Shown one piece after another: positions 39,710 to 48,900 of a DNA stretch of 56,557 nucleotides. The DNA comes from CAG-841 sp963656825. Lineage in GTDB: Bacteria > Bacillota > Clostridia > Oscillospirales > CAG-272. Each line of letters starts with the position of its first letter. The stretch's first letter is position 1. Location: NCBI GenBank assembly GCA_963656825.1, contig CAVKJG010000006.1:1-56557 (forward strand). The letters are read 5' to 3'. The notes beneath the pieces are model-generated. The model was not told the DNA's origin. It was given only the letters and a program-made list of their open reading frames with translations, and searched no databases. Position numbers and translations under genes: made by a program.

Positions 39710-41979
39710 GCTTTGAACGTGACAATTACGGAATTTCAAAGCTGCGGACAGAGCTTAAAAGCGTAACGGACGGTAAAAAGACTTTTTTTATAGACGGCTT
39801 TGAAAGCGGCGACGGCGCAAAAGGACGTGCCTTGAAAAACGCAGTTTATTCGGGCGGTAAAATATGCACCGCGGGAAAGCCAGTTACCGTCTGCAACAAA
39901 GCGGAAAGCGTCGTGCGCGCGGAAAACATTATTTATGATATCGGTCCGAACAGCACGCTCGGAACAAACGCCTTCTACTGTCGCGGCAGAGGAGAAATGA
40001 GCGATACATATTCCGATGACGGCAGGCTTACCGTAAAAACCATAACGTTTGACAAATCAAACGACGACGGAACGCAGAGCGACAGCGAGGACTGCGTCTG
40101 CTTTTTACATACGCTTTCGGCAAAAAAATATTTGTTCCGCGTTGTTATGGAAGCGGACGCTTCGATTACGAAGATGGGCGTAAAGCTTATAAAGCAAAAC
40201 GGGGTTTCGGCATATTCGGCGCAGACGGATATTGTGGTATCGGGCGGAAAGCAATATGCCGCGTTTACGCTCGATATTTCGTCCGAAGGGAAATATTATA
40301 TAGGAATGGCTCCCGTTTACGAAGGAAGCGACGAGGCGTCCGGCGGATATTACAGCGCCGACATAACAAAGCTTTATCTGTACGATACAGCCGACGCGCA
40401 GGAAAACGGCGTAAGCGAAAGCGCACTTTTATCCGCCGATTTTGACGGAAGATATTACAGCGCGTCAACGTCAAAAGTCTTTTCCGGAGGAAAGGTTTTC
40501 GCAAGGTACGAATACGGCGGCAGCAAATATTTTGCAACCGCCGACGGTATCTTCCGCACGGACGGAGAGCGCCTTTATGTTCTCTGTCAGGACCGCCACG
40601 CAGAAAAGGGCGCTTTCTACACGGTCGGCTCGGGACTTTACTTTGCCGACGGCGACAGAGTGCTTGAAATATACGAATACAGAAGCGCCGTGGCAGACGA
40701 AGATCCGACGACGTATATGGGCTGCAGCTATGACGGCGCAGAATATACGGTGGGGAAATCAAATCCGCTTTCGCTGTATGCCGACGTTGTGTTCGACGCA
40801 AGCACCGAGCGCACGAGAAAGCTTCCGTCCGCAGTGAATTTTCAGCAGGGGGAATACACCGTTTTTGAAAGCAACGGGCGCGTGCTTTCCTCCTCCGAAT
40901 ACACGGCAAGCATATATAACGGCAAGCTTGTAATCGCGCTTACCTGTGAAAATCTTGAAAAGCTCACGGTGCGCGTAAAGCTTACTTCCGCCGTTACGGA
41001 CAAAACCGCCGATATCAGAGCCGCCTTTTACGGCGGAACGCTTACGGACGGGGGCGAGGACGGCGCTTCGAAAAAGCTTACGGGCTTTTATCGGGACAAG
41101 GTATATCTTTTCTCGATGCAGAGCGCGCACAGAGCCGATCCCGACGTTCAAAGCGTTTCAGCAGGAGACACGATAACGGCGCTGATAAGCGCGGGCGAGG
41201 GAAGATTTGTTTTCACCGAAAGGTCGGTGAAAAAAGTGATTGTAAGCGAAGACGGAACTCTTTCCGTTGCTCCCGTAAAAAACGGCTTCGGCTGTGACGT
41301 TTCCGGAAGCGCGGTGGCTTTCGGCGACAGCGTGTATTTTGCAAACACCTACGGCGGCGTTTATTTTATGGACAAGGACGGCGAAACCTCGCTCGACGTA
41401 TGCAGGCGCGTTTCAGCCGCGGTGAGCGACGAATTTTCCGCTATGATGCAGTCCGGAAAGGAAACGACAGCCGTCTGCTCGGACGGAAGGTATTTTCTTT
41501 TCGCCGGCGAGGAGGCGCTTGTCTGGGACGAATATGAAAAAAGACCTGCGTCCGTGCTTTCCGCTCCGGACGAAAGAAAGCTTGTCTGGTATACGGTAAG
41601 TCTTGAAGGTTTCGGCGGAATAATAGGCACGGGCGGAGGAAAAATATATTACACCTCTGGCGGAGCAATAAAATATTTTTCGTTTTTGCCCGGAAACGGA
41701 GAGGGCAGCTTTGAAAGCGAGATTCTTTATCCGGACGGGATATTTGCCGAAAAGAAGATTTGCGGAATACGCATTTCGGCAAGGCTCGGAGAAAAAGCCG
41801 TGCTTTCGTTCTGTCTTGACGGAGAGCGACAGCCCGACGAATATACGCTTTGTCCGAGCGGAAAAGCCGGAGTTTATACAGTTGCGCTTTTCGGGCGCGA
41901 TTTCTACGGATTTTCCGTGAAAATATCGGGCGGAGATTTCGAGCTTTACGGAATAGGCGCGGAATATTATATGATATGA
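39706..41979 (+). CDS. Large beta-rich phage protein, candidate head-closure / stabilisation protein
   Basis: The 757-residue protein starts at the ATG after AAGGAG. It is almost all beta with repeated Gly/Asp/Tyr hairpins; the central and C-terminal parts (for example YFATADGIFRTDGERLYVL, SGLYFADGDRVLEI, SVYFANTYGGVYFMDKDG) look like propeller blades. Position and fold suggest the packaged-DNA stabilisation protein that closes P22-like heads (gp10-like), although it is longer than P22 gp10. No receptor-binding or enzymatic motif is seen. It is the last gene of the module. Alternatively it is a short-tail or fibre protein. Confidence 0.6.
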   Translation: MSFERDNYGISKLRTELKSVTDGKKTFFIDGFESGDGAKGRALKNAVYSGGKICTAGKPVTVCNKAESVVRAENIIYDIGPNSTLGTNAFYCRGRGEMSDTYSDDGRLTVKTITFDKSNDDGTQSDSEDCVCFLHTLSAKKYLFRVVMEADASITKMGVKLIKQNGVSAYSAQTDIVVSGGKQYAAFTLDISSEGKYYIGMAPVYEGSDEASGGYYSADITKLYLYDTADAQENGVSESALLSADFDGRYYSASTSKVFSGGKVFARYEYGGSKYFATADGIFRTDGERLYVLCQDRHAEKGAFYTVGSGLYFADGDRVLEIYEYRSAVADEDPTTYMGCSYDGAEYTVGKSNPLSLYADVVFDASTERTRKLPSAVNFQQGEYTVFESNGRVLSSSEYTASIYNGKLVIALTCENLEKLTVRVKLTSAVTDKTADIRAAFYGGTLTDGGEDGASKKLTGFYRDKVYLFSMQSAHRADPDVQSVSAGDTITALISAGEGRFVFTERSVKKVIVSEDGTLSVAPVKNGFGCDVSGSAVAFGDSVYFANTYGGVYFMDKDGETSLDVCRRVSAAVSDEFSAMMQSGKETTAVCSDGRYFLFAGEEALVWDEYEKRPASVLSAPDERKLVWYTVSLEGFGGIIGTGGGKIYYTSGGAIKYFSFLPGNGEGSFESEILYPDGIFAEKKICGIRISARLGEKAVLSFCLDGERQPDEYTLCPSGKAGVYTVALFGRDFYGFSVKISGGDFELYGIGAEYYMI

Positions 41980-41980
41980 A

Positions 41981-42011
41981 GAATATTTCCTTTACGGAGC
42001 GGGCATAATAT
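41981..42011 (+). promoter_or_regulatory. Possible sigma-E-like promoter before coat-like gene
   Basis: GAATATT (41981-41987) and CATAATAT (42004-42011), 16 bp apart, resemble the mother-cell sigma-E pattern kmATATT and CATAYAnT, with spacing slightly long. This is inference. Confidence 0.35.
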
Positions 42012-42075
42012 CGGTAACAAAAACGAAAGGAAAAATGCGGCTGCCGTCTTTTAGCGGTCGCAAGGGAAAAACGAT

Positions 42076-42543
42076 ATGAATATAACTCTAAATGAAAAGG
42101 AAAAAAACTGCGTAACCGACCTTCTCAGTCAGGAAAAGCTCTGCATTGAAAAGTATGCAAAATACGCTTCGATGGCAAAGGACACGGTGCTCAAAGACCT
42201 GTTTACAATGATAAAATCCGATGAGGAAAAGCATCTTTCGTCGCTCAATGACCTTATAAGCGGAACCGTTCCGACAAACGTCAACGTAAACGATAACGCC
42301 GGCGCGACATATTCTCCCGTCGCAACATATACGGGAGATTATGTTCAGGCGGATAAGGACAGCGACGCTTTTCTCTGTACCGACGCCATAACGACTGAAA
42401 AGTATGTTTCTTCTGCATACAATTTTGACCTTTTCCAATTCGGAAGCACAGAGGCGAGGAAGCTTCTTGCCGATATTGAAGTGGAAGAGCAGAATCATGC
42501 GGAAATGATGTTCCGCTACAAAACAGTAAATTCAATGTGCTGA
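42076..42543 (+). CDS. Spore coat-like ferritin-fold protein
   Basis: The 155-residue helical protein has two carboxylate/His helices, SDEEKHLSS near residue 55 and EVEEQNHAEMMF near 138, typical of the ferritin-like fold. The overall pattern (LSQEKLCIEKYAKYASMAKD start, loop, VSSAYNFDLFQF) matches the coat F-type spore coat family of clostridia. It may be a coat component or a metal-binding protein. It follows the phage module by about 100 bp on the same strand but has a possible sigma-E promoter of its own and a strong terminator. Confidence 0.75.
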   Translation: MNITLNEKEKNCVTDLLSQEKLCIEKYAKYASMAKDTVLKDLFTMIKSDEEKHLSSLNDLISGTVPTNVNVNDNAGATYSPVATYTGDYVQADKDSDAFLCTDAITTEKYVSSAYNFDLFQFGSTEARKLLADIEVEEQNHAEMMFRYKTVNSMC

Positions 42544-42548
42544 TAAGC

Positions 42549-42575
42549 AAAAAAGCCGCCTGTGGCGGCTTTTTT
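42549..42575 (+). terminator. Intrinsic terminator after coat-like gene
   Basis: AAAAGCCGCC-TGT-GGCGGCTTTT followed by T residues. Confidence 0.88.
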
Positions 42576-42600
42576 GTTGTGAAAAACGGGAATATCGGAC

Positions 42601-42633
42601 AAAACAAAAAATCGGCAGAGCTTTTCTCTGCCG
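42601..42633 (-). terminator. Intrinsic terminator of the mfd operon
   Basis: On the minus strand CGGCAGAG and CTCTGCCG form a stem with a five-base loop, followed by ATTTTTTG. Confidence 0.85.
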
Positions 42634-42638
42634 AAAAT

Positions 42639-43154
42639 TTATTTTAAGAATTTTTTAATTTTGTCTCTCCAGAAGAAGAAATATCTTCGCGCCATAAGCG
42701 TGTAGAGCCACTGCGTCATTACTGCGATAACCATTGAAAGAACAAAATACAGCGCCGAAAGCCATTTGCTTTCCGGAAGCTCGAGAAGCTCGGAAAAAAA
42801 CAGCCACCCGACCGTAAGAAGCGCAAGCGGAAGAAGCACTTTCAGTGCCTTGCCGAAAATTTTTCCCGCCCTGTCAAAAAGGAATTTTGTCGCCGCCATA
42901 GGTCCGAAAAACGCCGCAAAGCATATCGGGGCAAAGAGGTTGTTCCCGCAGATGAGAAAGCTCAGCACCGATATTGCCGCGTAAACGAGAAACGCGTAAA
43001 GCTGTCCCATTTCAGCCGCGCAGAAAAGCACTATAAACGACGCTATGCACGCAGACGAAATATCCAGCACGCCGAGCAGTCCGCCGAGAAATATAATTAC
43101 CGCGCCCATTGCGGAAAGTATTCCGGAAAGGGCTGTTTTTTTGGTGCTTTTCAT
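42639..43154 (-). CDS. Multi-pass membrane protein of unknown function
   Basis: The 171-residue product is nearly all hydrophobic, with about five to six spans and a basic C-terminal end (FFFWRDKIKKFLK). It resembles the small integral membrane proteins common in Firmicutes, such as ECF S-like proteins, but no substrate motif is seen. The start is the ATG one base after the J-domain gene's stop (TGA-T-ATG), so translation is coupled; 20 upstream residues are rejected. Last gene of the seven-gene operon. Confidence 0.72.
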   Translation of the reverse strand: MKSTKKTALSGILSAMGAVIIFLGGLLGVLDISSACIASFIVLFCAAEMGQLYAFLVYAAISVLSFLICGNNLFAPICFAAFFGPMAATKFLFDRAGKIFGKALKVLLPLALLTVGWLFFSELLELPESKWLSALYFVLSMVIAVMTQWLYTLMARRYFFFWRDKIKKFLK

Positions 43155-43155
43155 A

Positions 43156-43782
43156 TCAGCAGCAGCGGATAAGGTCTCCGCCGCAGGCTTCGCACAGACA
43201 GTCCGCGCATACAAGCGTGGAGCAGAGGTCGCACACGTTGCAGCCGCCGACGTCGCCCTCGCGGGTGTAGCCGCGGGCAGATTCCTTCATTTTTTCCGTT
43301 GCCTGCTTGTATTCGGGATTGTCGGGATCCATTTCGGAGGCGGCGGAAAAGTTTCTTGAGGCTTCAAAATACCAGCCGCGTGCGGCAAACACAAGCCCTT
43401 TGAGATAGTACCATTCGGCGTTTCTTTCAAGAGGATCGACCGCGTTTAGCCTTACGTCCGCTTCATAGAAATTGCGTTCGTCTATAAGCTGACGTATATC
43501 GGCAAAACGACCTGCGTCATATGAAGAATTATATGTGTTGCCGGAAAAGGAGGCGTCGTCGAAAGCGTTTTCCGCGCGCTGTTTTTCCTGCTGACGCTGA
43601 CGGTTTATCTTGTCGTAGGCTTCGTTTATTTCCTTCATTTTTTCCTGCGCGAGATCGGCAAGCGGCGAGCCGACGTAATTGTCGGGGTGATATTTTTTGG
43701 CAAGCTCTCTGTACGCGCTTTTTATTTCGTCGTCGGTCGCGGTTTTGTCCACGCCGAGAACCTTATACGGATCCTTTCTCAT
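43156..43782 (-). CDS. J-domain (DnaJ-like) protein with Cys-rich tail
   Basis: The 208-residue product opens with a complete J domain (DPYKVLGVDKTATDDEIKSAY, then LAKKYHPDNY with the HPD motif), which stimulates DnaK. A charged linker follows, then a short TPR-like helical block around residues 115-165 (WYYLKGLVFAARGWYFEAS) and a Cys-rich tail (CNVCDLCSTLVCADCLCEACGG) that may bind zinc. GGGAGG precedes the ATG, overlapping the DUF5685 stop by four bases. It is probably a client-specific co-chaperone. Confidence 0.88.
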   Translation of the reverse strand: MRKDPYKVLGVDKTATDDEIKSAYRELAKKYHPDNYVGSPLADLAQEKMKEINEAYDKINRQRQQEKQRAENAFDDASFSGNTYNSSYDAGRFADIRQLIDERNFYEADVRLNAVDPLERNAEWYYLKGLVFAARGWYFEASRNFSAASEMDPDNPEYKQATEKMKESARGYTREGDVGGCNVCDLCSTLVCADCLCEACGGDLIRCC

Positions 43783-44639
43783 TTTTCCGCCTCCCTTCTC
43801 ATCATTGAAATGAGCGAATTTTCCATTCCTCCGTGAATGATATTCATAATACAACGCATAAGCTCTTCGTGCTTTGGTTTGTCTGTAAGCGCAATCGCGC
43901 GGTCGAGCGAGCAAAGCTCAAGCGTCAGGATATCCGATATATCCGAGGAGAGGTATTTTTCCGCTTTATCGGCGCTGTCAAACGCGCAGATAAACGGATT
44001 GTATTTGTTTTCTTTTACGTCTTTTTTGTAATCGCACACGGCGTCGGCAAGATATACCCACCGCCCCGTATGATATCCGATCTCCTTTGCGATCTCGGCT
44101 TTTGCCCCTTCATAGCCGAACGAAAGCAGCTCCGAAAGCAGATACCCGAATTTGTCCGCGACCATATCGGGACAGGGACATTTTTCGTCCTCGAGCGCCG
44201 AAAGCTCGGAAATGTACTTTTCCGTCTTTGCCGATATTTCCGGCAGAGCGGCTTTTTTGTCTATTCTTTTCGCATACGGAAGAAATGCCTTGGCAAGCAT
44301 ACGCTTTGCGCCCTTTTCGTCGCGGATATTATCCTTGCAGTTGTAATATACAAGAACTCCGCTTACTCTTGCCGTGTATTCAAGCTCGGGATTGTCGCGG
44401 CAGACGGTGCGTCTGCGCAAGGGATGCGCCTTGCAGCGAATTTTTTCGAGCGAAATATCCGTATCGGAGATAGCCATGCGGCAAAGGGCAAAGAATGTCA
44501 TATCGTATGAAAGGGTAAAAGCGGAAATGCCGCCCGTATGTTTTTCCATCGAGCGACACAATCCGCAATATACGCTTCTGTAAAAATCGTTGTCCTTTAC
44601 TTTCAGCTCCGGTACAAGCGGTTTTACAAATCCGAACAT
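43779..44639 (-). CDS. DUF5685 family protein
   Basis: The 286-residue mostly helical protein has N-terminal YRSVYCGLCRSMEKHTGG and a central CKAHPLRRRTVC block that could coordinate metal, plus EIGYHTGRWVYLADAVCDYKKD further on. The pattern matches DUF5685 as I recall it. Its stop overlaps the J-domain start, and the DUF5685/J-protein pair is recurrent in clostridia, suggesting the J protein serves this protein or its product. Function unknown. Confidence 0.82.
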   Translation of the reverse strand: MFGFVKPLVPELKVKDNDFYRSVYCGLCRSMEKHTGGISAFTLSYDMTFFALCRMAISDTDISLEKIRCKAHPLRRRTVCRDNPELEYTARVSGVLVYYNCKDNIRDEKGAKRMLAKAFLPYAKRIDKKAALPEISAKTEKYISELSALEDEKCPCPDMVADKFGYLLSELLSFGYEGAKAEIAKEIGYHTGRWVYLADAVCDYKKDVKENKYNPFICAFDSADKAEKYLSSDISDILTLELCSLDRAIALTDKPKHEELMRCIMNIIHGGMENSLISMMRREAEK

Positions 44640-44642
44640 TAT

Positions 44643-45860
44643 TTATGAAATAGAATAACCGTAACGGCTGTAATAGTAGTAATAATCAACGTAAGCGGAA
44701 AGGAAGGTTTCCTTCATGCTGAGGCCGGAGATGGCGTCGCTGTCGATTGTGACGGAGGTATCGTAGGTTTCCACAACGCCGTCATACTTGTCGTATTTCA
44801 CGTCGTCCGCGTAATCGGAGAAGAGATCCTCGTAATCCTCGTTTTCATATACCTTGTCAAGAAGGTCTATGCGCTTGACTATATATGTGTAGTCGTTTGT
44901 GTCGCCCGTGGAAAGAGCGTCTGTGCGCTCGCCGACTTCAAGCTTCTTTACGGCTTCGTTTATCGTCGAAGCGCCGCTTACAAGGTCGCTGTCCTTGAGA
45001 ACGAACACGCCCTTGGGATATTTTATCGAATAGAAATCGTCGGAATACTTCTGAACCAGCTCCGCAAAATCGGCGCCGCCTTCAAGCTCCTTTATTATCT
45101 TTGCGGCAAGAAGTCCCTTTTCTTCGGCTTCTTCTTCCGTAAGCTCCTCGGTTTCAAAGGCTTCCTGCTCGGCCACTTTGCCGTCGCTGTCGGTTGTTGT
45201 TTTGACAACGCGGTTGCCTTCGTCGTCGGTTTTTACCTTGTTGTTCATATCGAGCATGATATACATATATCCGACGTAGTTTTCCTTATAATAACTGTCA
45301 AGCTCCTCGCTTGTTACGGGATCGATACCGTTTTCGCCGTAGAGATAATCAACTATGGCTTTTGACTTTTCAATCATTATAAAATACTCGTAGAGCTGGT
45401 CTGCCGTGTAGCCGTAATACTGCTTGAACGCGCCTGCGCCGCCCTGATTTTTCTTTGCCGTTTCAACTGTTTTCTTGTGGCTTGCGATTGTTTCGTCGCT
45501 TATTGAAAGGTTATATTTATCAAAAAGGTACTGTTCTATGAGTATGGACTTCACCTGTGTTTTGACGCGCTCGGTATAGATTTCGTCATAGGTTTTGTCA
45601 TCATCGGATTTTGTATCCCAGATGGTAGACTCCACGGACGAGTTGAGTCCGTACTGAGTATAGAACTGCTGCTTGCTGTATGTCATCATAAATTTGTAAA
45701 AGCCGAGCGTCGCGGTGTAGGTCTTGCCGTTATCCGCGGCAAAGGACATAACCACCTTTGATGAGCTGCAGCCGGAAAGAGTAAATGCAAGCGTTGCCAT
45801 AAGCATCGCAAGGACGATAGTAAAAGCGACGGCTTTTACCGTTTTTGTTGTACGTTTCAT
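44643..45860 (-). CDS. PrsA/SurA-like peptidyl-prolyl isomerase lipoprotein
   Basis: The 405-residue product has signal peptide and lipobox FTLSGC (Cys31), a SurA-N-like helical region around residues 50-165, and a parvulin-type domain in the C-terminal half with GADFAELVQKYSDDFYS and FVLKDSDLVSG. It helps exported proteins fold at the membrane surface. It sits between mfd and the DUF5685 gene. The parvulin catalytic core is degenerate to the eye, so chaperone function may dominate. Acidic inserts near residues 210-245. Confidence 0.8.
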   Translation of the reverse strand: MKRTTKTVKAVAFTIVLAMLMATLAFTLSGCSSSKVVMSFAADNGKTYTATLGFYKFMMTYSKQQFYTQYGLNSSVESTIWDTKSDDDKTYDEIYTERVKTQVKSILIEQYLFDKYNLSISDETIASHKKTVETAKKNQGGAGAFKQYYGYTADQLYEYFIMIEKSKAIVDYLYGENGIDPVTSEELDSYYKENYVGYMYIMLDMNNKVKTDDEGNRVVKTTTDSDGKVAEQEAFETEELTEEEAEEKGLLAAKIIKELEGGADFAELVQKYSDDFYSIKYPKGVFVLKDSDLVSGASTINEAVKKLEVGERTDALSTGDTNDYTYIVKRIDLLDKVYENEDYEDLFSDYADDVKYDKYDGVVETYDTSVTIDSDAISGLSMKETFLSAYVDYYYYYSRYGYSIS

Positions 45861-45942
45861 AATTTTTTGATTCTCCTTGTTTTTTGTAAAAGCGGAATTG
45901 AAAAGTCCTGTTTAACATTATACATACATTTTTCAATAAAAT

Positions 45943-48900
45943 CTACTCTTTTTTTGATTTTATTTGTATATATTTTTTTAACAACCCGCAGATAAACGGC
46001 AAAATCGGATCTCCGCCTTTGTTTTTGCACCGCACAGACGGCTTTGCGGAGGCTATCACCGTTATTGCTTTCTTCGGATAAAGCGCGATTATCTCCGACC
46101 ACGCGGCTATATCGAGGTATCTCGGATATATCACTGCGCCGTCCTCGGTCTGATCTATCTGAACAAAGGCGCAGTCTATCGCAAGCGCGCGGAGCAGCGA
46201 TATCGAAAGCAGTGCTTCGACAGACGGCGGAAGATCTCCGTAGCGGTCAAGAAGCTCGGCTGCGATATCGTCTGTATCCTGCTCGGTTTCCACCGTCGCT
46301 ATCTTTTTGTAAACGTCTATTCTCTGCGCGGGATCTTCGATATAGCTTTCGGGGATATATGAGTCTCTGCCGATATTTACGGTGCAGTCGGCGCGTTCCT
46401 TCGGCTTTTCACCTTTTTCTTCAAGTACGGCTTCGTTTAAGATCTTTATATAAAGATCGTAACCTATGCTTTCCATATGGCCGTGCTGACGGGCGCCGAG
46501 AAGATCGCCCGCACCGCGTATTTCAAGGTCTCGGAGCGCTATCCTGAAGCCAGAACCGAATTCGGTGAAGTCGCGTATCGCCTGAAGGCGCTTTGTCGCT
46601 ATTTCCGAAAGCGATTTCGAGTGCGGATACGTGAAATACGCATACGCTCTGCGAGAGCTTCTGCCCACGCGTCCTCTTATCTGGTGCAGCTGAGAAAGTC
46701 CCATTCTGTCTGCATTTTCTATTATCAGCGTATTTGCGCTGGGAACGTCGACGCCGGTTTCGATTATCGTTGTGCAGACGAGAATGTCAATATCGCCGGA
46801 AACCATACCCTGCCATATCGCGGAAAGCTCTTCTTTTTCCATTTGACCGTGCGCTATTTCAACTACCGCATCCGGAAATTCGCTGCGGAGCTTTACGGCT
46901 TTCTGAACGATGGTGTCAACTCTGTTATGCAGATAAAACACCTGACCTCCGCGACGAAGCTCTCGGCGTATGGCTTCGTTTATCACTATATCGTCGTGTT
47001 CGAGAACATAGGTCTGAACGGGAAGCCTGTCGCCCGGCGCTTCATCAAGTACCGACATATCGCGGATGGAACTCATCGCCATATTCAGCGTTCGCGGTAT
47101 CGGCGTTGCGGTGAGGGTAAGCACGTCCACGTTTTTGGAGAACTGCTTGAGCTTTTCCTTGTGAGCCACGCCGAAGCGCTGCTCCTCGTCTACTATCAGA
47201 AGCCCGAGGTCCTTGAACTGAACGTCGGAGGAAAGAAGTCTGTGCGTGCCGATAACGATATCGACGTCGCCCCTTTTCAGTGCGCGGAGCGTCGCTTCCT
47301 GCTCCTTTGACGTTCTGAAGCGTGACAATAGCGATATTTTCACGGGGAAGGCTCTCATTCTCGAAACCGCCGTCTGATAGTGCTGCATTGCAAGAATCGT
47401 CGTCGGAACGAGGATAGCCACCTGCTTTCCCGCTTCGACCGCCTTGAAGGCGGCGCGGAGCGCAACCTCCGTTTTTCCGAAGCCGACGTCGCCGCAGAGA
47501 AGTCTGTCCATGGGAACGGAGCGCTCCATATCGCTTTTTATATCCTCGGCGGCGGCAAGCTGACAGTCCGTTTCGTCGTATTCAAAGGTGGATTCAAACT
47601 CTCTCTGCATTTCGTCGTCCTTGGGGAAAGCATAGCCCGGACGGCGAAGTCTTTCGGCATAAAGCCCGATAAGCTCCTTTGCCATTTCCTTTACTTCGGC
47701 TTTAACCTTTGATTTTGCTCTTGACCATTCCGTGCCGCCGAGCTTTGAAAGGTGAAGCATACCGTCGTCGGCTCTCGCGCCGATGTATTTCGATACAAGG
47801 TCTATCTGCTCGCAGGGGACGTACAGCACATCCGTTCCGGCGTACTGTATTTTCATATGATCGCGGCAGACGCCGTCGTAATTGCGTATGCTTTCAAGCC
47901 CCATATACCGTCCGATGCCGTGCGTGACGTGAACAACGTAATCGCCGACTTCAAGGTCGGCATAGGAGAGTATTTTTTCCTTTGCCGAGCGCGCCGAGCG
48001 GGCATTTTTCAGCTTTCTTACGGCGAGCTTCCGTTTGGCAAGGCTTTGATTTTCGCGCAGGGAAATACACGCAAAGCGCGAGCGGATAAGCTCAAAGCCC
48101 TCCGCGTCAAAGCAGCTGATATACGCACATCTGCGCGGAATATCTTCTATTTTCATAAAGTCGGGTGCGGCGGCAACCGATATTCCGCCGTCGCCGAGCA
48201 GTTTTACAAGATTGTTTATTTCAACCTCGTTTTCGCACAGGATAAGTATCGACGCACCGGCTCTGATATGCGCCGAAACGTCTTCGACGAGTGCGGCATA
48301 GTTTTCCGTCGGGGAGGCGGTCTTTCGGCTTTCAAAGGAATAAATGCCGGAAATTCTTTCTCTGTACTGAGAAACGAAGCTGTTTACAAGCACCGCCGGA
48401 TTTCTCTGCACGAATGAATAAAAATCCTGTGCATCTTCGGAAAACGCGCTGTATTTCGATATCATAACGCCCGATGAGATAAGCTCCTTTACGGTTTCCT
48501 CGTAATGCCATGCGTAAGCTTTAAGGCGTTCTTCAACGGACGGAGCTTCCGTCATAACGACGAGCGTATCGTCGCAAAACCAATCTATAAGCGCGGTATA
48601 TTCGGGATATATAAGCGATATATATTTATCCGAAAAAGCGATCTCAAGTCCCGCGTCAACGGCGTCCTTTTCGTGCATGAGCGATTCTCTTGCTTCGGCG
48701 GAGATGTTCTTTTTCAGCTGAGCCGATATCGCCGAGGACATCTTTGCTCTTGCGTTTTCATCTGTTAAGATTTCGCGCGCGCACGTTACGGTGACCTTTC
48801 CTATATCGGAGGTGCGGCGCTGAGTCATAAGATCGAAGGAATATATCGAATCTATTTCGTCGCCGAAAAACTCTATTCTTACGGGCGAGGAAAGCTGCGG

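Larger units (their letters stand above)
33974..41979 (+). mobile_element. Head-only phage gene module (P22-like order), SOS-type promoter
   Basis: Eight tightly packed same-strand genes: small zinc protein, terminase small and large subunits, portal, scaffold-like protein, major capsid, connector and a large beta-rich protein. Several overlap by 4-11 bases and none shows a frameshift or stop. No integrase, repressor, replication, tail tape, tail tube, tailspike, holin or endolysin is seen in or next to it, and no att repeats were recognised. It may be a domesticated capsid system, a satellite or a decayed but intact-looking prophage head segment. Confidence 0.8.
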
